From Ramazzottius varieornatus (lineage: Eukaryota; Tardigrada; Eutardigrada; Parachela; Ramazzottiidae): a DNA stretch of 64,000 nucleotides. The notes under the pieces were generated by a model. It did not search any database, had not been told where the DNA came from, and was given only the letters and a program-made list of their open reading frames with translations. The translations under genes were made by a program, and so were the position numbers. Below, piece after piece: positions 34,461-46,560 of this stretch (the stretch's first letter is position 1; every line of letters begins with the position of its first letter). The DNA lies in assembly GCA_001949185.1 (NCBI GenBank), contig BDGG01000001.1, positions 6,245,353-6,309,352 of the forward strand. Direction: 5' to 3'.

Positions 34461-36546
34461 GACCTTTCCAAGCGGTAACCACAAGAACGAGCAAAGAAAC
34501 CGATCGCGGAAATTTATAAGTGAAGCAGTACGGAAGAAGCAAGTGGAAGTAAGGAAAAATTGTCAGAAAAGGAACGTCAAGAAGAAGGAGTTACCAGACC
34601 GAAGTAAATCCGGCGACGATTATCTTAAACAGCGATGCGATCTTGTGATAAGCAGAAGGTCGAGGATAAGAGATTCGAGGATTTTGAGCTGAGAGACTGC
34701 ACATTAAGAAGGAAAGTGCTCGGATTTTGGACTGATGAAGCGAAGGACGTACAGGCGGACGTTTATATCTTACAAAGTTAGCGTGGCGGAAGTTATGCGT
34801 GAGGTAGTTACCCTATCATCAGCGGTGTGATCATTTAGTGCACGCACAAACACGTTAATCTCGGTCTTGGAGGCGGAGATTTCCTGAATGCTCGGCTCAA
34901 ACTTGCCGGAGCATTTTTATCCCAAGGGTGCATTCAAGAAGAAACATGATCGCTGACAAGGACCAGAACGTCGTTATGACCGTCCACACCCCATGCTATC
35001 ATCAGCCCTCCCAGTTCTTCCACATTTCTCGGCTCGAGACACGTCGCTCGCCCTCACTGATGTAACTGTTTACAGGAAGAGTGACGGTGGCGGATGACCA
35101 CATGTGTCGACAAAGGAAATGATGGTGGATACAAATAGACATCTCATTAATTGGCACAGCTGGTCTTTCCCCCCTATCTCGTCAGTAAATCCATGTTGAT
35201 TAGTGGCTCGAAGATAAGCACACCGTGCGTCGGTATCAGTGAACATGCAAATATAGCAAGGCTCGTGTACGTAGTAAAATTTTGGTCCGTAGTGCACTCG
35301 AGAGTAGCCTGTACCACCATTTTCTTTTGTCTTTCCTTTCCTAAACACTCACCTCTCAACTACTCAGCGCGCCCTAGCTTTACAGACACGTAAGAGACAT
35401 TTCTACTAGAAGAAGTGCCCTTCTACAATACTGAATAAATTACGAAATGCTTAAAACCTCAAACACCGGGTGAGAAACTCACTTACCCGGCGCACACTAA
35501 TGTGTACGTGGCGAGATTACAGTTAACTTTTGCTTCTCGTTTTTTCCCCTTTGCTTGAAGAATCCACCTTCCCCCAGTCTACTACTAGCAGCCACTCGAC
35601 AGTTTATCTACAAAACTGAAAGTAAGGGCTGCCCGAATACTTATGGGAGTTAGTGTAAGTGACTGCCAGAAGAGCAGTCTTACCGACATCGGACAGACCC
35701 GTTTCCCGTCGGAGCCAGGAAACTTGCGATCTCTGGTCGTTTATTGTCTCTCTGAGAAACAGACAAGTCTGAGGTCTTTTCTATATGCAGTAAGCCAAAC
35801 TTCAGTCTGCACCAAGTCTTCTTTGACTCTCTCAACTGCTGAGCTGAATTACAAAGGTCAATTCTGCAACACCCCTGCTTTTGTTCGCAGTCAGTTGCAA
35901 AATGTCCGGTACCATCATAAAGTGCTTGACAAAATCGTGAAGGGGATCAGTTTGCAAAGTTACAAAAAAAGTACTTCTAAAAACGAAGGTACGTGTATCC
36001 TAATACGAATTAACAGCGCATAGACACAACTTTTACGCCGGCCGACTAAAGTCTTGAAATTTTATGACTCGTTTCCGGATGCTTTATCAACTATCCTATA
36101 CTTTTCCCGCCTCCGAACACGTAAGGAATAGTCCTGTATACCTACGTACAGCAAATCTTTACAGGCCAGGTCGAGGTGCTTCGTTTTTATCATGCCGACA
36201 TGTTTTCAGAGCCTCTTCTTCCACGTACCGTATGCATCTGTTTCAGTCATAATAACTTGTTCATCCGCGGACGAAGATGAAAGCAAATTTGCCAAACCGC
36301 AGTGAACTTTATTGTCGCCTTCCCCGAGAACACTTTTACCGATGCCCGTCGGTTTTCTATCATGTCCAACAGCTCGATTGTTGCATGATCTTTACTCGAT
36401 CTTTCCGAAAGTTTCGAAGCCCTGATACCGCTGGCTGCTCTCTGTACTCAATATGATGTCCACGATGGCGCAGAACAAGAGTCAAGTCAATGTTTCACCC
36501 GTATCTGCTGCCGCTAAAAGCATTGTTTTTCTTCGACCTGGCAGGT
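34461..36546. other. Intergenic; NPF upstream region
   Basis: The first 370 bp contain sequence repeated at 41160-41330. Beyond that, open frames (e.g. 35643-36023) have no splice support or recognisable content. A small hairpin CCGGGTGAG...CTCACTTACCCGG lies near 35467. Confidence 0.4.
34480..34830. repeat. Dispersed repeat copy upstream of NPF gene
   Basis: Shares blocks with 41160-41330 in the same orientation: AACGAGCAAA..., GATCGCGGAAATTTAT, GGAACGTCAAG.AGAAGGA and AGCGGTGTG. It begins about 20 bp from the NPF start codon, so it covers the likely promoter and 5'UTR. Confidence 0.5.
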
Positions 36547-38198
36547 ATGCTTCGAAAACAGTCGTTCCTCATAGCCAAGAATTCGGTATCTTTTCTGATC
36601 AACCTTGTGTCTTAGATGCAGCTTGCGCGTGCGTGATTCCATACATTTCCATCTACAACCGCTACCTTGGCCTCAGTGCCTCTCAAAATGGCATCATCTT
36701 CGGCGGCCTACCGTTTGTTGCCATGTTGTCGAAACCGCTGACGGGCGCTTTGGCGGACCGAAGCTCTTTCCGACCAGCGAACCTCTCTCGATTCTTTATA
36801 GTCATCCAGACCATCGTTCTGTTCGCCGTTTACTTCGTACCGCGCAGCGAACTTGCCAGCTTTCCCGCACCATCCACCTGCAGTATTTCGTCCTGTCAGA
36901 CACTGTTGAGTCAGATCACCGCGACGGGAAACTTCAGCTGCAATGTCAAGCGTGGAGAAGTCAACTGGACTGTTGAATACGCGCATTTCGTTGACTTGGA
37001 ACAGCTGAAGACATTGGTCGACGCTGACGGACGGAATGCGTCTTGCTGTTGTGAAAAGCCTCAATGGGAACCTAACGGGACAAGCCAGAGCGGTCTTTAC
37101 TGGACTACGCAGTTCTGGCTAACGGCAGTATTGCTGGTGGTCGGATTTTCTGCAGCTGGAGCCGTCACAACATTGATCGATACAATAGCTTTCGCGCTGG
37201 TCGAGATGTCACCATTTCCGACATCCTACGGATCGAACCGGGTCTTCGGCTAGATCGGATGGGCGCTCGGCGCCTTGTTAGTTGGTGTACTGCTCAATAC
37301 TTTCTCTGCAGATTCTTCACTGGATGATAATGACTTCACTTCCATGTTTGTTGCCTTCCTGGTGATAGGATGCTTTGCGACCGGATCGACGTTTTTCTTG
37401 CCGCCCGTCGAAAATGTAAACGCTCGGAAAGAAACACTGCCTGTGCAGGTGGTGGATCAGCGAATTCTGTCATTTGACGTGCTGTTATTCTGGTAAGCCA
37501 ACTTTTAGAATTTTACTGAAGTTTTGAAGTTTTATTGAGAGGAAAAACAGGTTGTATCAATATTTTTGCAGGACGGGAATTTTCATCATGGGTTTCTTGA
37601 CCGGCCTCCTCAACGGATACTTTGGCTGGTACCTCACGGAGTTGGGTGCAAGTAGTCTTCTGGTTGGTGTTGCCGTCTTCTAGCAGTGTGCTTTCGAGAG
37701 TATCATGATGGTGCTGTCTGGGTTGGTTATCCGCAAAGAGGGTTTCCACAACTGCATGGGCGTATGTCTGATGTCGCTCGGCATCAGCTTCCTGGGTTAA
37801 TACTTCCTTGGGAATACGTGGTATGTTTTGTTTATTGAAACACTGCATTCCGCCAGTTTCGGCCTGTTTTATGCCGCTGTGACCACCTTTGCTTTCGAGC
37901 GAGCGCCTCCCGGTGGCGCCGCCACCCTTCAAGGCCTGTTCGGTGCTGTGTAAGAAGGATTTGGTGAGCGAAAAGTTGTGATAATTCCGAGGTTGAACAA
38001 GTATCTGTAGGTTACAGGCTTTGTTTCGTTATAGGACAAACCATCGGTGGTGTGGCTGCCGGGTTCATCTACCAGTATTACGGAGGACGAACCACCTGGC
38101 TAGCTTATGGGGTATTCGCATTTGTGATAGCGAGGTGCTACGCCACGGCCAGAGCAATTTCTTTGAGGATGCACCGATCTCGGACCGACGAAAATTGA
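36547..38198 (+). pseudogene. MFSD6-like major facilitator transporter, broken
   Basis: The reading covers most of an MFS transporter: first TM with CACVIPYISIYNRYLGLSAS, LPFVAMLSKPLTGALADRSS (MFS loop 2-3), a Cys-rich extracellular loop, and later TMs (WALGALLVGVLL, IFIMGFLTGLLNGYFGWYLT, QTIGGVAAGFIYQYYGGRTT). It ends at TGA 38196. Exons: about 36547-37492, 37572-37963 and 38035-38198, with good splice phases. It is interrupted by a frameshift near 36610 and in-frame stops at 37251 (TAG), 37681 (TAG), 37798 (TAA) and 37951 (TAA). Multiple lesions with conserved splice sites indicate a fairly recent pseudogene. Confidence 0.82.
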
Positions 38199-38205
38199 AA
38201 ACTGG

Positions 38206-38392
38206 TACACGCACGACTGGAAATTATAGGGCCAGGCCTTTTCGCTACTGCGGTACGGAAGCACGTACGTACGCGACTGATTCACAGCAATTCACTTTTC
38301 GACACTTTTCTACGTTTGAATTTCCATTTTGCCGTCTTTTCCGCCTCGTCCCATAATTTTTTCTGGCCCCATAATTTTCCGTCGTGCGTGTA
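38206..38392. mobile_element. MITE family A copy
   Basis: TACACGCACGACTGGAAATT on the left; right end complement TACACGCACGACGGAAAATT; TA at both sides; interior matches 48570-48774. It starts 8 bp after the MFSD6-like stop codon. Confidence 0.85.
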
Positions 38393-40085
38393 AGCTTCAC
38401 AGTGGCTTCGAGCAAGTGAACACGCGTACTTCGGTCCCAGTAGGTATTTAGCTCATTTGTCACGCCTATCGGATGCACCGCGTTGTTCTTGTAATTGCGT
38501 TCTGTGCCTGTCTTCGGATCTTTCGAGTGAGTGCCTTCCATTCCCAGTAGAATGTATCCCACCTTCGGATCGCAAAAGCATCGGAAATAGCGGTATAACT
38601 TCGATCACGTTCAATGCATTCAGTAGCGTAGCACGCATACCTCGCCCATTTCCGCCAAATCCCCGCCGCGTACCTCGTCTTCTTCAGATTGTCGCAGGTG
38701 CAGCCCCGGAATTTTGTTAATCACGAAGAGTAATGCGAAACTTACGAAGAACGCCCACGCTGCCTGTATACAGGAACAATATACTATGACAGTTCGCGCA
38801 AAGAAAGTAGTGCAGGTGGACTTACAATTACAGCAGAAGCGCCAATTTGGACGTCACGAGCTGCACCCAGTTCCCTTCCACTTATTGCCTCGCTACATCG
38901 GTCTATCTAACTGGCCAATCCATCTTTTTCGTCCGGGCATCTTGTTCACTTCACGATTCTAGTTTTAGGTCCATCTTTGACATTTTAGTCTTCCGAATTT
39001 GGATTATCGTCTCAGCCTATCAGTTATCTTTTAATACATGTTAGTTTTCCGTCTCGGCTTTACTATTCCAGCATTTGACATTTCAGTTTTCTTCCCAGAT
39101 TTACGCTAGATTTAGTCCCGGGACTAAAACTGTAGGTGACGGCTTTACTCGCCACCCATACCACCGATGGGCTCGTCTCACCACCGGTTTTAATTGACAC
39201 ACCGCCGATGGGCTCATCTCATCACGTCTAATTAATTCTCTAGTGAGATAAAATCTGTCGAGATTAACCAGGAAATTACTAGTTGACCCCCAGTATACCA
39301 CAATCGTCAAAGTGATTTTTGCGGACCTGAATACGAACCTGTGATGAATACCGAGCGCCATAACACGCGAACCATCAGGTGCGGAAGTATAACTTGCCCC
39401 TGTTCGAGGGAACACATTTGAATTGTTTTTGCTACTTTAATTTGTCTCTCGTCTTCGCTCTCCTCCTTCACTGAATTTGATGTCCATCAGTACTCGTCTT
39501 TTCACTGCAAAAAAAATCAGGTCTGTGCGTTGATCACAGGAGGGAAAAACTTGGGTGCAAAACAGAGGTGGATGTGTTTTGTCGCTGTTTTTTCGGTACT
39601 GGCCTCATCAACTTCGAAGCGAGTCAGGTGGTCCTGTAGAATCGGGGTCGTGAATGGTAGTACAGTGTACCAAAAAATTAACCGTCGATAATGGGCGTGA
39701 TCTGTACTGGAACTTGATTATCGTACAACCAACAACAACACCGGTTTTTTGTCCCACCCTGTTCCAAACGGGTAAAACCGGCCATATAGTGCAGCCAATC
39801 AGGCAACCGCGAACAGGTAACACACCGATACACCCACCCTACGCTTGTGAGTCAGCACGATGGTCTGCCTATTGCCTTACGGTGCCGATATGCCCCCAGC
39901 CGCCTGCAGGTAAGTATCCCACCGCCTTCCACACTTCGTTTAGCATCTGCCCGCTATGTTTTTCATACCAAGACCGATATAATTTATTTAATTTATATTA
40001 ATAACTACGACTAGGTATTTTTTTTGAGTCCGTCTTTTCAGGCAAAAGCTACTGATCCAAACCGTCCGAAATTTTGCAGAAAATT
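38393..40085. other. Intergenic, no gene recognised
   Basis: Contains a perfect palindrome TTTTAGTCCCGGGACTAAAA-type near 39110-39130 and two near-identical CCGATGGGCTCGTCTCACCAC words at about 39161 and 39201. Open frames at 39608-40001 overlap on both strands and have no splice support. Confidence 0.4.
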
Positions 40086-40456
40086 TGTGGGATCTATATA
40101 TGCTGGGAGTACTTTGGAAATCGACATGGAAACTGTGACGTCATAAGGTCGGGTCACGGAGAGCAAAGTGGGATTTACAGGGCAACAACAAGGATCGAAC
40201 TCAATATGGGATAATATGGCGGCGTGCCGTCCAGCGATCCCACATTGATTTCCCAGCATCTTGCGACCACATTGGTTGCTTTATCATCCCATATTGACTT
40301 TTCAACCCCATGTTTGTTTTCACACGTTATCCCATATTGAGTTCGACCCATATTGTTGCCCTGTAAACCCCACTCTGCTCTCGGTGACCCGACCTTATGA
40401 CGTCAAAGTCTCCATATTGATTTTCAAAGAACTCCTAGGTTATATTGATCCCACAT
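40086..40456. mobile_element. Fold-back element with about 135-bp arms
   Basis: 40086-40222 and 40320-40456 are imperfect reverse complements: TGTGGGATCTATATATG pairs with the complement of TATATTGATCCCACA, and GGTCGGGTCACGGAGAGCA pairs with TGCTCTCGGTGACCCGACC. This explains mirror-image open frames on both strands. Words such as TCCCATATTGA recur for about 150 bp beyond the right arm. Confidence 0.75.
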
Positions 40457-41159
40457 TAAAACCCTAATAATCCCATCCGAATTGACCACGCCCATTTCAT
40501 TAAGACATTAATCCCCCACTGGAACCATTTTGAGAGCCGCATCCAATTCTCCCACATTGAAACAAGGGTACAGCCAGTACAAAGTGCCGCCACCTGTCGC
40601 TCATGACGTCATCAGTCCCACACTGGATAACAAGGTCTGGTCTTGCAGCAGCGTCCAACATTGGATCCACGGTCTCGAACCATTTGAACCTTCAGCTTGT
40701 TGAACCATTCTCAATTGTTCTAAGTTATTCTGAAGTATCTAGCTTGATTGTCTTGTTATATTTTCGTCGGTTGTTGTCGGCCGTTCTCGCTTAGGTCATT
40801 CCCGAGCAAGATTCTCAGGTGTACTTCTGGTGACATCCACTGCTGTCGGAATTTTTCTACCAACTAATTTTTCTACCGAAGTAAAACCCAAAAAAATTGT
40901 AAATATATTTTACTCTAGAGCATAACTGGATACAACGCTGCAGCTTGGAGATCAATCTATCTTGACTCAGTTTTTTTTCGTCATCTCCTTAAAGATTACT
41001 GGTTAAAAATCTGCTCATGAAACGCTGGAACCGAATTAGACGAAAGAAGTGAAGACCACAATAACGTTCGCAGATTTCGAAGCGGCTACTGGAAATTATT
41101 TGCTAGTTTCCCTTGAAATACCGTAGTAGTGTTGTTAAATCAACTAAAACAAGGAATGT

Positions 41160-41330
41160 CCTGACGATAACCAAAGGAACGAGCAAAAACGCAGATCGCA
41201 GAAATTTATGATTAGCTCTGTACGGGGAAAGCAACTGTGGTTAAGCGGAAGCTCCTGAAAAAAGGAACGTCAAGTAGAAGGAATTAGATCGCGTACGGTG
41301 CCCTATCAAGAAATTCCCAGCGGTGTGTCG
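41160..41330. repeat. Dispersed repeat, second copy of the NPF upstream sequence
   Basis: Matches 34480-34830 in blocks, same orientation. No neuropeptide coding sequence is seen beside it. Confidence 0.5.
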
Positions 41331-41333
41331 TAC

Positions 41334-41369
41334 TGAGGCGAAGTATTTTCCATTTTATACTTCGCCTCA
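41334..41369. repeat. Perfect 13-bp inverted repeat (hairpin)
   Basis: TGAGGCGAAGTAT and its complement ATACTTCGCCTCA flank a 10-base loop. Several GACGAAGCTT/CAGTCGAA words follow to about 41500. Confidence 0.7.
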
Positions 41370-42343
41370 GCTCCTACATTCGCGGGGGGCTTTTAACGAC
41401 TCAGCCGGAGCTGATACGAAGCTTAGTCGAAACTCAGTCGAAGTTCAGTCGTTGTTTTATTCAGAGCTCAGACGAAGCTTCCGAACAGCTGCCAGCCGAA
41501 GCTGAGGCGAAATTCTGCTTAGACAACAGCGTAAAAAAGTTTCGGTTTCGAAAAAAATCCAAGCGAAAGCAACCCTAGTTTCTGGAAAAATAGAACACAG
41601 CAATTTCAAGACAGGACACTGAAATCAACAAACCAAAATCAAGCTCAAAGGATACCAGACGTCCAGGGAAACAGTGTCGCGTCGACAAAAGAAACACTTA
41701 AGAAAACACGGGAACGTTCTGCAGTTCAGCGAAGGGATACTCGTTGGCTCCGACGACGCTGACGGTGTTCCAGTCTTTATTAGATGTTTCCATGTGCCAA
41801 ATACGCGACCTAGAACAAGCCTGTCGTTGAGCGAAGATCGTCTCATCATCAGGGGACTGGGAGCATCAGGCATTGACTTACCCGTGAGTCAGGTTGGGAG
41901 TTCCCTTTCCGGTTTTCTACACATCCTCCATCCATCCCCAAAGCACCCTGTAGAAACAAAGACGAAACGGTTTAGCTGTTAACAAGATAAACAGGATAGA
42001 CTGCCACGTTCAACCAAGAAAACGATCCGGGTCGAAGCTTTGTCGGGTTGACAGGCTGTGTTGATCTGGGCACGGCCTTGTCCTGCACACATGTGTGCGG
42101 CCAAGGCTGTGCCGCTGTTGATCACTCTAGACAATCAACAATCAGCCAAACGAAATTTCCGAAAAGACATAAAGCAGATCTCACCTCTTCCTCCCACTCC
42201 TAATTACGGTTCACCGGGAGCTTGTGAGAGTTGCCTGATTAAGGATAACCAGGAGGCGGGAACAGAGCTTTGTGGTGGGTAGTAAACCACGTATCACTTC
42301 CTCAAGGCCTGCAAGAGAAAAATTCTAGGTGACGCACCAGCCC
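41370..42343. other. No gene recognised
   Basis: Frames at 41625-41982 are open on both strands without splice support. A hairpin GCACGGCCTTG...CAAGGCTGTGC spans about 42072-42112 and is similar to words near 4998 and 7803. Confidence 0.35.
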
Positions 42344-42689
42344 ATGTTGAGACTGTCCATTTTGCGCGAGTTCGGCGAGTTGATCAAAGCCGTTGCCGCA
42401 GCGGAAAGATGTCCTTCCTACCTGGATTCGGCTAACTCCACCGACATAGAACGCCCAAAAGATGCGGAAAGGGAACTCCCCTCTCACCTGCAGTGACGAT
42501 GCAGAACCTGAAGCGGCAGACGTTCAGCTGGCAGCTTCAATGTCGAAAGAAGAATGGCCGGCCGTTGTAGACTTACCTTGGGTGAATCCAGAACACGCTT
42601 CACTAACAACGCTCTCCCAGCTGGATTACTCTCCATTAGCAAACAGGCCAGTAAACCTGCCCATCAACATGAGCACAGAACCACATTGA
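42344..42689 (+). pseudogene. Possible frameshifted acidic-protein fragment
   Basis: From the ATG at 42344 the frame reads MLRLSILREFGELIKAVAAA and stops at a TGA in LPSHLQ*. One frame over, it continues without a break (SDDAEPEAADVQLAASMSKE, then TEPH*) to TGA at 42687. Both halves look coding. No family is recognised. Alternatively CTGCAG|TGACG is an acceptor and the second half is an exon. Confidence 0.25.
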
Positions 42690-43740
42690 TATGCAAAAGC
42701 TGAAACGTTTTAGAAGGATTACTTCAAAAGAGCGAGATAAAGCGACCGTTAAATCGAAGAAAATGAAATTGCTTTTCGAGTTGAAATTCGTTCAACTCGC
42801 GCGGTGAGTTGATTGCCCAGCTTGATTGATCATCCACTGCGTTCAATCAAGCCATAACTCATTGATTGGAGCCAGTTCGCCCCAGCTTCGCCGCGTATTA
42901 TCGTGACAGTGACCAGTCGGAGCTGGCTCGCAGTAGAATGATGGATTTCAGACTTTCTGGGTAGGGGTGAGGTGACGATGTCACTAAGTTCTTCGACCAA
43001 GACACTAAAAGTTCCTTGACGTCACAAAACGACACTAATTTTAGTGTTCAGGTTAGCGTCACGGCATTAAACGATCAAATTAACATCACCTACTTTCGAT
43101 GTTCGTCCTTAGCTTCCTGGAGATCTTTTTTGTACCTGTGTGGTATCAAAATATAGGGAATACATTTTTATATCAGTAGATACATAGCAGATAATGCGAA
43201 AGCGTGTCTCTGTCATCCACCATTAAATTTGGCAAGAGCGGGTGAGAACCTGGAAAAAATCGACATTTCTCCGTTCCGCAGCTGAAACTATGCCACTTTG
43301 GCGAGTGACGTCGCTCAGCAGATGCTTTTCACCCCCTTCCGTCGTATTTAACTTTGAATCCTAGAGACACATTTATTATACTCGGTGTCAAATCGATAGG
43401 AAATTGAATCGCCTACATTTGAATACCTAGCAGGTCTGAAACAGAACGCCAGGAAGCAAGTGATGACCATTGTAAGTGCATGACGTTAAATTGGTCATTT
43501 ATAGACATCCGGCAACGGAGCGAATTTTCGTGTTATGGCGTTATCGGGCTGCCGCCTTTCACCCTCGTTGTCGACGATGTCGATGTCACTCCTTGAACTT
43601 TTTGGCGGTGTCTTGGTCGAAGCTAAGGACAGGCTCGCCGCACACGATCTAATGACGTGCGGCGGAAGTCGGCGACGAAAGAGTAACGATCAAGTCGGGC
43701 GACTCGCAACCGTTTGAAAACTTTGGCGCCGATGGGAGGT
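42690..43740. other. No gene recognised
   Basis: AT-rich spacer with several TTGATTGATC/CAATCAAGC words and no exon or repeat with clear ends. Confidence 0.35.
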
Positions 43741-43905
43741 AGGCTCGACGAAGCCAAAATAAACCGTTTTAGCCGTTCTCAGCCGCGGCTAAAATATATT
43801 GTGCGTTCGATTAATTTATTGATGTTAAGTCGGCTAAAAGCATTTTAGCCGTTTTAGCCGAGGTTAAGAGCGGCTAAACGGTTTATTTTAGCTTAGGCGA
43901 GCCTT
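43741..43905. mobile_element. MITE with AGGCTCG ends and TTTTAGCC repeats
   Basis: AGGCTCGACGAAGCCAAAAT on the left pairs with the complement of the right end (AGGCTCGCCTAAGCTAAAAT), continuing through AAACCGTTTTAGCCG. The interior repeats GGCTAAAA/TTTTAGCC. Target duplication is not clear. Confidence 0.7.
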
Positions 43906-46560
43906 CTATAGACAGCGTCTTTAAATTTTCTGGCAAATTTTTCAGTCTTCGCATCCGTCCCTTAAAAGTTCCTGTCGTTCATACTTCCCTAAGAGAGAAG
44001 CCGAACCTCAGGCCATGTCATATCGTGGTCCACGACCTGACGGCAGTCGTTAACTCGCGAAGTCGCGATCTTTGTTTCCTTCCATTGTAGCTACTGTAGA
44101 TCTACTCTAACCAGCCATGCCGCGGCCCAACAGCCTCTGCGGGAAACAGTTTGGGAATGGCAGTGGTAAGCCTGACGTCCCGGCCCAAACCGACGTGTAC
44201 GTAGACCGCACCCGTAGAGCCGTTCCGAAATCGAATACGCCTGAATTCGCCGACCCGACTACGAGCCGTCAGTCACATGACGGGCAGTACATAGCGGTGC
44301 AAATCTTTCCGCAGAGGCTGAGGGCTGCGGCACGGCTGACTTTGACCTACAGTGCGTGGCAGCCAACTTGTGCTCCCTTCGTCGAGCGATTTTCACGACT
44401 CTCCCAAGTCGTGGATTGTTTTGGTTCTATGATCAGCGAATAGCCCATTCATCTCTGTATCGGATACAGTTATCGTTTTGATGCCCGATCCCTCACAATA
44501 ATCTAAGTTTGCATGAGGAAAGGACATATCGATGTCAAACACAGGTACGACTCTCTCACAGACACTCGTCCTCTGCGACACGAAAACTTAATGCAAATTC
44601 CCGGTCCGCGTTTTGATCGATGACGATACTGTCAAAACAGAGCTCAATGATCGTTCTTTCGAACGTTCTGCATAACCAAGCTCCGAACCGTTTCCAGCTA
44701 ACACAGGGATTCCAGCTGACTCGACGGATTTTGAACACCGACTAAAAATTCTGCACTGATTATCCTGCCTCAAATTTGATACGCAAGTACAGTAAGCGTC
44801 TAAAAATCGTTTTCTAGAAGTTTTGCGAAGATCAGGTGTCTCCCGAAAAACAGAAAAACTTTAACACAGACTACCCGGAAAACATCACTCAACTGACATA
44901 CGAATTTGGTAGCTGCGCCCTATCTGAGTTGTTTTTGCAGTACACTCCCTGTATCAACGGGGCAGTCTCTACGCTTTTGATCGCGTACACATCTTGCGAG
45001 CAAGGCCTCCTGTGCTTGGACTAGATAAATTTTCAGTAGGTGGCATTTTTCGGTTAGAAACCCATCATTTATTTCAAATATTTATTGCTGAAACAAACGA
45101 CAAGTGAGACCAGTCGGATCACCATTATTTCATGAATACTTACCCGTGCTTGTAACTAAAATATATTTCATTGTTTTTAGTTCGCATAAAATTTAAAAAA
45201 GTGAAAATAATGAAAAATTTCTCACAGCAGTCGGTGCCGGTCGCCCAGTTGACTCTCGCAGAACTCGCCAGTGTGGAATATCTCAACGAGGCCAAAATTT
45301 GTACAGTGGCCTACGAAGTCCTAAACAACATAGCGTTAGCGGAAAACTTTTAAAGTTATTCGTTCGGCAGCGCGTTACGCTCAACCACACTTTGCGCTCA
45401 ACAGTACAGTATGTAAGCTCAACAGACTTTACCATCTTCTTTCAAGGAATTGTACAGCACCGTCAACTCATCGCACTTCCGTCATCTTCCGGAAATGATT
45501 TTTGGCATTGACACTTGCCCTAATGAACGTGCAGTTCTGAGCTTGCGAATGACCGTGGCCAGCCAGATATTGAGCTTTGTCGGAGTCGGGGTGTATACAG
45601 GGAAATGGGCAAAAATGACTCATCCACACGATTTCTTTTCCCGAAAACGCCCACAACGATGCTATTTCTCATTAACGTAGACAGTCTAGTTGTTTTACGC
45701 CACGAACTGCCGTTGCGACATGAGTGAACCCATTATACTGTACGAAGACTGAGGCAGCGAAACGCAACCATTGTTTTAGGCTCTCGAGTCTCACTAGTTC
45801 AATGTTACGCCAAAAAATTAATTCTCCTAAGATCCGCCAGCAAGCCATGGAATACTGTGTCACTTTACTTTCCCGATTCACTGAAGAAGAATCAAATGGA
45901 AATGCCAAGCGGATTTTTTTATTGTGAGAAAAGCGAAGGGAGCTCAAGATGGCTGACACGCACTGCATGAACGATATGATTGGCACTTTAAAGTCCTCAC
46001 GTAGTTTCCAAAGAAAAAAGGTTAGTTAAAATTCGATGCCATTCAATCATCTTATCCACTGACTGTTCCAGTTTGAACCGTTAAAGTAGAGTTAAACTGT
46101 ATTATTCTATCGTAAAGAATACGTACAAAATACGTACAAAATTTACCCAGAGGACGTACAAGAAGATTCAAATTAACGGCGCATAGACACCACCTTATTA
46201 TTATATCATACCGTACATCGGAGTACTCTAAGCTAACTAACCGGCGCCCGCCACGAATGTCGTAAGGAATGGAATTTAGTGCGTACCTTGCTCGATATTC
46301 GTGGCAGCTCGTGCACACTTTTCCCTTCCCAAAAGTCTGTTTCGGCTAATGCTAGCTGACAAGGGGTTCTACCTTTGCATTTGTCACAAGAGATTTTGTA
46401 AAGGAAAGTAACTCATCTACTAGAAATCATTCGTGGTGAATTTAATGAATAATGACAAACTTTATTCACAGTACGGCAAACACAAATGGGTTGATTTTGT
46501 CAAGGATGATTTGTTTAGCCAGTTCTGCAGGAAAGCGTTCGATAGGGATATTAAGCCCGC
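43906..46560. other. Gene-poor stretch
   Basis: An open frame at 44117-44443 (MPRPNSLCGKQFGNGSGKPD) is the best candidate but has no support. A word shared with about 36010 (AATTAAC.GCGCATAGACAC) lies near 46170, suggesting an old dispersed repeat. Confidence 0.35.

Noticed and set aside
37251-37953. Alternative genetic code (TAA/TAG read as an amino acid) suggested by the MFSD6-like gene
   Set aside because: Intact neighbours terminate with TAA and TAG (DDX56, esterase 1, TRPA), so the stops are lesions.
40038-40467. Two similar proteins encoded on opposite strands
   Set aside because: They are the two arms of the fold-back element at 40086-40456 read in mirror image, not paralogous genes.
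44117-44443. Open frame MPRPNSLCGKQ... of 108 codons
   Set aside because: No splice sites, family similarity or conserved motif; composition is compatible with chance.
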